Part shown: one piece after another, positions 59,073-64,000 of the stretch | How the letters are laid out: each line of letters starts with the position of its first letter | Numbering within the stretch: the first letter of the stretch is position 1 | From: UBA1206 sp045600105 | GTDB taxonomy: Bacteria > Bacillota > Clostridia > Oscillospirales > CAG-382 | Length of the DNA: 64,000 nt | Direction of reading: 5' to 3' | NCBI GenBank assembly: GCA_045600105.1 | Contig: JAZRXG010000006.1 | Coordinates: 55,710-119,709 of the forward strand | Translations under genes and position numbers: made by a program | The notes under the pieces: generated by a model | The model's input: only the letters and a program-made list of their open reading frames with translations | Database searches by the model: none | Told to the model about the DNA's origin: nothing

Positions 59073-62000
59073 ATGAAAACAGGAAAACGCGTACTATCGT
59101 TATTCATAGCCTTGCTGCTGACGGCATCACTGTTCACGGCGTGCGGCAATAATGACGAAACTTCCGAACCTTCTTCGGACGGCGTTTCTTCCGATACCGG
59201 CGCAAGCGAAGGCAGCGCGTCGGAGGAGCTTTCCGGACCCACGGTCACGGAAGAATCGGAAGAAATTTCGGGAGAGGAAAAAAACATGAAAGAAGTAAGC
59301 ATTTCAGTGGGAAAGACGTATACCACGTCCCTTCCCGCGTCAAACAGTTATCCCGACACCTACGGGACGGAGCTGACCGACGGCATGCTTGCGCCGCGTG
59401 ACGGCGCGACGTATACCGAAAAGCGGTGCGTGGGATACGAAGCGGGCTCGTCGTCTCAGTTCACCGTTACCGTCGATCTCGGTCAGATCGAAAGCGGCAT
59501 AACCCGTTTCGGAGCAGATTATCTTTCAATGCGCGAAGCAGGCGTCGCACCTCCCAAATCCGTGAACGTGAGATATTCCGACGACGGGAAGACGTGGTCA
59601 AAGCCGATGGCGTGCGTAATGCCCGAATACATCGACAGAACGATGCAGGAAGCGGTCTGCGTGCCCGAAGAAGAGGTGAGCTGCCGCTACGTGCGTTTCA
59701 CGTTTATGGGCGGTCACGTCTGGCTTTTCCTTGATGAGGTGAACGTCTACGCAAAACGCGAAGTCGCGGACGAAAAAGCCGAGCTGCTCAAGAAGATAAC
59801 CGAAAAATATATGAGCGAAACGCTCACGGCAGAAGACAGGACCGCGCTGCTTGATAAGATAAGCACGGGAAGCCCCGACAGAACAAAAGAAAAAATCAGC
59901 ATAAAAGCGACGTATAAAACGTCCGTAAAAGCCTCGGACGATTACCCCGACGTTTCCGCAAAGCTCACCGACGGCGCCATGGGAACGCGTTTTGAAGACG
60001 GGACCTGGGCAGGCTACGAAGCGGAAAACGGACTTGAAGTCATCCTCACCCTTGACAAAAAGCACACCGACGTCGCCGCGTTCTCGCTTCACACCTGCGC
60101 CGTAAGCGGTGTCGGAGCGAAATATCCCGATTTCGTAACGGTATTCGTCTCAAACGACAACGAAAGCTGGACAGAAGCCGGCAGAACGTACACGACAAGA
60201 GCGGAACGCGAAACGTATGGATACGACCTCGTTCTGCCCTGCACGGTAGAAGCGAAATACGTAAAATTCGTACTTTCTCCGTCCGAAGACGGCATCTTCC
60301 TCGTTGACGAAGCCTCCGCTTACTATTACGGCGACATCGACGACGATCCGTCGGTATATCCCGCGCTCGAGTTCCCGAAGGTGGAAGAAAACGTGTTCTG
60401 GGACAAGAGCGAATCCGACTATTCGGCAAAAACCGACCTCATAAAAGGGCTCGGTCAGCAGATAAGCTGTATCAACGGTTTCTCCGTTGACGACAAGGAA
60501 AAGAACTCCCCCGTCACTTTCGGCGCTCTTACCGACGGCAAGACCGCTCCCGATATGGATATCCACGACGGAAGCTATTTCAAGTTCTATGCCGGAGGCG
60601 GCAGAGCCATCTTCTACGACGTCGGCAAGGTGTCGACGTTCGATTCCTTCGATATGAGCTTCGTTTACAGACCTTCATGGAGCGTCTACGTTCCGAGTGA
60701 AGTGGACGTCCTGCTGTCACTTGACGCGGTGACGTGGTACAAGGTCGGCAGCATGGCTCCCGAAGGAAAGTCAGACCCGCAGAAGGTCGAATCCCACCTC
60801 GATATCACTCCCGCGGCGGCAAGATTCGTGTGCTTCAGATTCAAAGCCAACTCGTGGGTGGGCATCGATGAGCTAAAGGCGAACGGGACCAAGGAAGTCC
60901 TGTCCTCGACAAAAGCCGTATCCGATGCCGGATATGAAACGGATCATCCGCTCGGCGGCGGTTCTTCGACTGGCTGGGCTAACGCGTCGCCCGATCTGCT
61001 GGGCGGCGCAAAGGACGTTTACCTTGCCTATCACGGCAAAAACCTCGCGTGGAACGCCGACGACTTCTATTATGAGATCGCTTACACGGACAAGGACGGC
61101 AAGGCGCTCGACACCATGTTCGACGGCATACTGTTCCTGATGGGCACCGAATTCCCCTCCGGTCTCGGCGGAGGTACCGGCGGCGTGCTGAATTACAATA
61201 AGTCCGACGCCGAATGGCTCGTCTCCTCGCTTTTCGCAAGCGATCAGAACGTATCCGCGCTTGAAATTTCGGCAGGCAGGCTCAAAAAAGAGCTGTCCCT
61301 GCCCGACGATTACAAGGTCAAATTCTATCTGTCGCTCTATTTCCCGAGCTGCAACGACTTCGGCGATATCGACGGCGACGGCAAGAGCGAGACCACCGCG
61401 ACCAACGAAGGCAGAGCAAAAATACTCTGTTGGATTGTCGACAAGTTTGAAGAATCTCTTGCCAAGCAGAATTACGAAAACATCGTTTTCGGCGGCTATT
61501 ACTGGTACAATGAATCCATCAGGGATAACGAGTCCGCGACCGTCAGCCTGACCGCGGAACACATCCACACCTACGACAGACAGTTCTTCTGGATACCGTA
61601 TTTCTCGGCATCGGGCATTTCCGACTGGAGAGCCTACGGCTTCGACACCGCCTGCCTGCAGCCCAACTTTGCGTTCTCACTCGACACACCGACGTCCCGC
61701 GTGGCTGCCGCCTCGTCCATTGCCGAGCTTCTCGGTATGTCCATCGAGATCGAAATGGACGGCAAGGTCGTGTCGGACGAAAGATACAGGCTCCGCTATT
61801 ACGAGTATCTCAAGCAGGGCGCAAAGCTCGGATTCATGGAAGACGCCATGCACCTGTACTATATGGGCGTCAAGCCGTACAGCCTGGCGAAATCCGAGTC
61901 GCCTGATATAAGGCAGATATACGATTATACCTACGGATTCATCAAAGGCACGCTTGAGCTGACTCCCGAAAAGCTTGACGACGCTTCGTTGACGACGGGC

Positions 62001-62219
62001 ATCAACACCATAATTTCGGGAAATCTCATCGATGACGGACTGCCGCATATCTTTGAACTAATCGATCCGCCGTCCCACGGCACGGTCACGCTGAACGACG
62101 ACGGCACGTTCGATTATTACCCCGACAAAGGGTATAACGGAAGCGACGTCTTCACGTTCCGCTATTCCGACATGCTTGACTACTCCGATATCGTTTCCGT
62201 GAACATCACGGTCGGCTGA
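59073..62219 (+). CDS. Large DUF4855 lipoprotein with discoidin-like modules
   Basis: A 1,048-residue surface lipoprotein. Signal ends LLTASLFTAC (lipobox), then a Ser/Glu-rich spacer to ~68. Three F5/8-type (discoidin-like) beta modules follow: ~70-225 (SDDGKTWSKPM, CRYVRFTFMGGHVWLFLDEV), ~265-420 (SNDNESWTEAG, AKYVKFVLSP) and ~455-610 (DVLLSLDAVTWYKV). Residues ~640-970 are DUF4855 (NIVFGGYYWYNESIR, LGFMEDAMHLYYMGVKPYS). The C terminus is a cadherin/Ig-like tail (SHGTVTLNDDGTFDYYPDKG). Such proteins bind and perhaps cut host or plant glycans. Same transcript as the GH20 gene. Confidence 0.82.
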   Translation: MKTGKRVLSLFIALLLTASLFTACGNNDETSEPSSDGVSSDTGASEGSASEELSGPTVTEESEEISGEEKNMKEVSISVGKTYTTSLPASNSYPDTYGTELTDGMLAPRDGATYTEKRCVGYEAGSSSQFTVTVDLGQIESGITRFGADYLSMREAGVAPPKSVNVRYSDDGKTWSKPMACVMPEYIDRTMQEAVCVPEEEVSCRYVRFTFMGGHVWLFLDEVNVYAKREVADEKAELLKKITEKYMSETLTAEDRTALLDKISTGSPDRTKEKISIKATYKTSVKASDDYPDVSAKLTDGAMGTRFEDGTWAGYEAENGLEVILTLDKKHTDVAAFSLHTCAVSGVGAKYPDFVTVFVSNDNESWTEAGRTYTTRAERETYGYDLVLPCTVEAKYVKFVLSPSEDGIFLVDEASAYYYGDIDDDPSVYPALEFPKVEENVFWDKSESDYSAKTDLIKGLGQQISCINGFSVDDKEKNSPVTFGALTDGKTAPDMDIHDGSYFKFYAGGGRAIFYDVGKVSTFDSFDMSFVYRPSWSVYVPSEVDVLLSLDAVTWYKVGSMAPEGKSDPQKVESHLDITPAAARFVCFRFKANSWVGIDELKANGTKEVLSSTKAVSDAGYETDHPLGGGSSTGWANASPDLLGGAKDVYLAYHGKNLAWNADDFYYEIAYTDKDGKALDTMFDGILFLMGTEFPSGLGGGTGGVLNYNKSDAEWLVSSLFASDQNVSALEISAGRLKKELSLPDDYKVKFYLSLYFPSCNDFGDIDGDGKSETTATNEGRAKILCWIVDKFEESLAKQNYENIVFGGYYWYNESIRDNESATVSLTAEHIHTYDRQFFWIPYFSASGISDWRAYGFDTACLQPNFAFSLDTPTSRVAAASSIAELLGMSIEIEMDGKVVSDERYRLRYYEYLKQGAKLGFMEDAMHLYYMGVKPYSLAKSESPDIRQIYDYTYGFIKGTLELTPEKLDDASLTTGINTIISGNLIDDGLPHIFELIDPPSHGTVTLNDDGTFDYYPDKGYNGSDVFTFRYSDMLDYSDIVSVNITVG

Positions 62220-62225
62220 TATTTA

Positions 62226-62298
62226 TATCATCCGTTCATAATATGCCAAAGGCTTGTATCATCGTACGAAGTACGATATCATACCGAAGGTATATCAT
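62226..62298. repeat. TATCAT-spaced hairpin array
   Basis: Four TATCAT hexamers (62226, 62257, 62277, 62293) separated by short palindromes: CGTAC-GAA-GTACG and TACC-GAA-GGTA. CCGTTCA follows the first and last copy. It starts right after the DUF4855 stop. The rest of 62299-62418 holds no gene I can support, only the core repeat at 62386 and a CAGTCC-ACC-GGACTG hairpin (62356-62370). Confidence 0.6.
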
Positions 62299-62385
62299 CC
62301 GTTCAGACCATTCCCAAAAACGACAAAGCCGCTTGGGGTGAATTCAGGTCTGACAGTCCACCGGACTGCCATTCAATACGCACCC

Positions 62386-62399
62386 GTTCAAATCCCCCA
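62386..62399 (+). repeat. Core GTTCAAATCCCCCA, copy 1
   Basis: Fourteen-nt sequence repeated exactly, in inverted orientation, at 63131-63144. It is the T-loop/T-stem sequence found at tRNA 3' ends, a common integrase target. Confidence 0.5.
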
Positions 62400-62418
62400 T
62401 CTTTTTACATCAATCGAT

Positions 62419-62458
62419 AAAACAAAACACCGCCAACGGCGGTGCTTTGTTTTATTTC
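62419..62458. terminator. Bidirectional terminator
   Basis: Stem AAAACAAAACACCGCC (62419-62434) / GGCGGTGCTTTGTTTT (62438-62453), one mismatch, 3-nt loop, T-rich on both strands. Confidence 0.8.
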
Positions 62459-62540
62459 TGAAAGCAAGTAAATTGTGCATTTCGGGACTAAAAACAAGTA
62501 AATTATACGTCCGTCCGCCTGCTCGACAAACCGGGATCTG

Positions 62541-62768
62541 TCAATCACTGTGAACCGCTTCGGAATTCTTTTTCCAAATCAAACATTCACAATCATAACA
62601 ATAAAATGCCGGAGAAGAGCTCTCAAGGAAATTTGTCAGCTTCACGTCACGTTTACTGAACGGATTCTTGAGGATCAGCACCACTTTCTCATAGGGGGAA
62701 AACAATACCCCTCTTGCTCCTTGAATGAACCCATCCTCCATATCCTTGCCGCAATATGGGCATTTCAT
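62541..62768 (-). CDS. Small zinc-ribbon protein (PF20097-like)
   Basis: A 75-residue protein with KCPYCGKDMEDGFIQG at the N terminus and FYCYDCECLIWKK near the C terminus: two Cys-x2-Cys knuckles of a treble or ribbon zinc site. GFIQGARGVLF matches the small PF20097 (DUF6487) family, frequent in clostridia and of unknown function. RBS GGAGGCGAGAAA is strong and a consensus promoter lies upstream. Confidence 0.8.
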   Translation of the reverse strand: MKCPYCGKDMEDGFIQGARGVLFSPYEKVVLILKNPFSKRDVKLTNFLESSSPAFYCYDCECLIWKKNSEAVHSD

Positions 62769-62803
62769 TTTCTCGCCTCCGCAAATTCTGATTTGTCGAA
62801 ATC

Positions 62804-62832
62804 ATTATAACACAATTTCGTGAACTTTTCAA
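62804..62832 (-). promoter_or_regulatory. Promoter of the zinc-ribbon gene
   Basis: Minus-strand TTGAAA (62832-62827), 17-nt spacer, TATAAT (62809-62804). Confidence 0.75.
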
Positions 62833-62892
62833 CCGTTTTTGAGCAAAAAAGCCCTCGACTTCCGACTGCTGCCGGTTGCCGAGTGTTCATGA

Positions 62893-63073
62893 GTGATGTT
62901 GTGCCTTGCGGCACAGTGATGCTGCTCACTCCGTTCGCAGTGATGTTTTTGCCTTCAGCAAAAGTGATGTGACGTGTTCCGCCAAAGTCACTTCACGCGC
63001 GAAGCGCTCATCACGTCCGAAGGACACATCACGCACATAGTGCGCATCACGTTCCGCGCAAGCGGAACACATC
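62893..63073. repeat. GTGATG/CATCAC hairpin array with overall mirror layout
   Basis: Four GTGATG (62893, 62916, 62940, 62964; period 23-24) and then, in reverse orientation, CATCAC at 63009, 63027 and 63045 and a variant at 63070. Between them sit different short palindromes: TGTGCC-TTGC-GGCACA, TTTTGC-CTTCA-GCAAAA, GCGC-GAA-GCGC, GTCC-GAA-GGAC, GCAC-ATA-GTGC, TTCCGC-GCAA-GCGGAA. The hexamers are constant while stems vary. No gene is seen in 62833-63075. Confidence 0.75.
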
Positions 63074-63077
63074 GTTC

Positions 63078-63118
63078 AAAAAACGCACATTTGTCCGGTA
63101 GACAAATGTGCGTTTTTT
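63078..63118. terminator. Perfect bidirectional terminator
   Basis: An 18-bp perfect stem (63078-63095 with 63101-63118) starting AAAAAACGCAC, loop CGGTA, giving six T on either strand. Confidence 0.85.
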
Positions 63119-63120
63119 GT

Positions 63121-63144
63121 TGGCCTGCCCTGGGGGATTTGAAC
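63121..63144 (-). other. tRNA 3'-end-like remnant (possible att core, copy 2 of GTTCAAATCCCCCA)
   Basis: Read on the minus strand it is laid out as a tRNA end: T-loop TTCAAAT, five T-stem C, seven acceptor bases AGGGCAG, one base and CCA. The rest of a tRNA is absent. The integrase-like fragment ends exactly here, as expected for an att junction. Confidence 0.5.
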
Positions 63145-63462
63145 TTTATTTAAATAGCTGAGAACATCTTGCGGCGATATTGTGTCTATTAAGTTGTCTT
63201 CAAAATATTTGACAGCACTTTTATACGCGGCTACATATCCATGCGCTGTACTAGGCGACACAGTTTTAGTATGTTCTTCTTTCCAATCGGCAGCGACTTC
63301 CGAAAATAAATAATGCTTTGCTGATGCGATTGTGAAAGCGTATATCGCAACCATAGTGATTTTGCATTTGAGATATGTTGTTGCGTGATATCCTCCGGTA
63401 AATCTTCTGAGAGCGATGAATATCAGTAAGTGTATAAGTGTAGCTGTGATTTGATTGATCAT

Positions 63463-64000
63463 TATAACGGTATACCTCAGCTACGACTTCAACTGCAACG
63501 ACGCGTATTTTGACGATATATGCCTGACGATCGAACCGGTGCAAACTTATGCATACGATGATAACGGTAACCTTACAAACACCAAAAACGAAAACGGCGA
63601 TCAGAGCCTTCTTGAATACGCCGCGAACGGAGTCGACGTCGCCAATTTTACAGATACACTCAACTGCAAATACGAATACACTTACAAAAGCGTTGGCTCT
63701 GTCAATACTCATGCGGTCGAAACCGTCACCAAATAAACAGCGGCGGCAACACTATGCAGACTCTGCAGTATGAATATGACACATACGGCAACACGACTAA
63801 GAGCACGCTTTCTTCACCTGGCGTGACCGGCGTCGTCACCTCTTCTTCGTCGTATATCTAAAACGGCAATTTCTTATCCACCGTTACCGACAGCCTGGGC
63901 GGGATCACGAGCTACGGCTACGATTCCGCAAAGCTGCTCAAATACGTTCAGAACGCCAACGGAAAACGTACCGGATACCTTTACGACAGCCGCAACCGCA
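63463..64000 (+). pseudogene. RHS/YD-repeat protein gene, decayed and cut by the window edge
   Basis: Translated pieces carry YD repeats: YAYDDNGNLTNTKNENGD, then in another frame LQYEYDTYGNTTKSTLSS and ITSYGYDSAKLLKYVQNANG. A one-base loss in an A run near 63730 (ACCAAATAAAC) shifts the frame after VETVTK, and a TAA at 63859-63861 interrupts the second frame where Gln would be usual (NGNFLSTVTDSLGG resumes after it). The 5' end joins the AgrB fragment abruptly near 63463, so the N-terminal part of the protein is missing. RHS proteins are large surface or toxin-delivery proteins. Confidence 0.7.

Larger units (their letters stand above)
63076..63462 (-). pseudogene. Chimera of an AgrB fragment and a tyrosine-integrase fragment
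   Basis: One 128-codon frame made of two unrelated pieces. The first ~52 residues match the middle of an AgrB-type peptide-processing membrane protease: IALRRFTGGYHATTYLKC holds the catalytic His and Cys. The next ~50 (FSEVAADWKEEHTKTVSPST, GYVAAYKSAVKYFEDNL) match the N-terminal core-binding domain of a tyrosine recombinase. The last ~25 residues are translation of the tRNA-like core and the terminator. Neither part is complete, so this is rearrangement debris rather than a working gene. Confidence 0.6.

Noticed and set aside
62893..63073. CRISPR array
   Set aside because: The constant element is only six bases and the variable parts are palindromes of 12-18 nt; no cas genes are present.
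63121..63144. tRNA gene on the minus strand
   Set aside because: Only the T-loop, 3' T-stem and acceptor end are present; no anticodon or D arm precedes them within a plausible distance.

Overview
The window looks like a chromosomal segment of an uncultured anaerobic clostridial Firmicute, probably of the Oscillospirales/Christensenellales type from a gut or rumen. This rests on coding style and gene content, not on a phylogenetic marker: sigma-A promoters of the TTGACA-N17-TATAAT type, strong AGGAGG ribosome sites, a glycyl radical enzyme with its activase, clostripain, a dockerin, preQ1-I and ZTP riboswitches, a clade II PurL with a split PurH, a PyrDB/PyrK dihydroorotate dehydrogenase, and many lipoproteins with acidic Ser/Asp/Glu spacers. 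No rRNA, intact tRNA or CRISPR array was found.

Layout. 1-2967 (minus): a short-chain dehydrogenase translationally coupled to a large adenylate-forming enzyme with an acyl carrier domain, which runs off the left edge. 3148-9449 (plus): a PHP phosphoesterase, a family-10-like glycoside hydrolase lipoprotein, an MFS transporter with a palindrome between -35 and -10, and an orphan CARF-nuclease protein of the DUF1887/Card1 type. 9570-20796 (minus): a nine-gene purine operon, purE-C-F-M-N-O-H(C-terminal half)-D-L, headed by a good promoter and a ZTP riboswitch whose 3' stem overlaps a terminator. 21051-29782 (minus): an eight-gene pyrimidine operon, pyrC-carB-pyrK-pyrD-pyrF-pyrE-pyrB-pyrI, behind a leader that can fold into mutually exclusive terminator and antiterminator structures. 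Together these operons encode most of de novo IMP and UMP synthesis. purA, purB, purK, carA and pyrR are not in the window.

30050-37375: a GNAT, a DUF4886 SGNH protein, an M19 dipeptidase, a preQ1-controlled QueT transporter, a SIMPL protein, a YdcF-like membrane protein, an esterase-like lipoprotein and 5-formyl-THF cyclo-ligase. 37487-44698 (plus): a membrane-anchored C11 (clostripain-like) peptidase, an MBL hydrolase, a YgjP-like metallopeptidase, and a three-gene unit of an unassigned glycyl radical enzyme, its activase and a small helix-hairpin-helix protein. 44812-53097: a broken MerR regulator, a DUF4434 barrel protein with an ADP-ribosylglycohydrolase, a dockerin-SGNH secreted protein, alanine dehydrogenase and four GNAT acetyltransferases in a row. 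53248-62219: a truncated collagen-like surface protein, a flavodoxin, a solute-binding lipoprotein divergent from an AraC regulator, a GH20-type hexosaminidase and a large DUF4855 lipoprotein; the last four look like a glycan-use locus.

62220-64000 differs in character from the rest. It holds two arrays of short hairpins separated by constant hexamers (TATCAT, then GTGATG/CATCAC), strong terminators, a tRNA-3'-end-like core present twice in inverted orientation, a chimera of AgrB and integrase fragments, and a decayed RHS/YD-repeat gene. It reads as the scarred edge of mobile or rearranged DNA.
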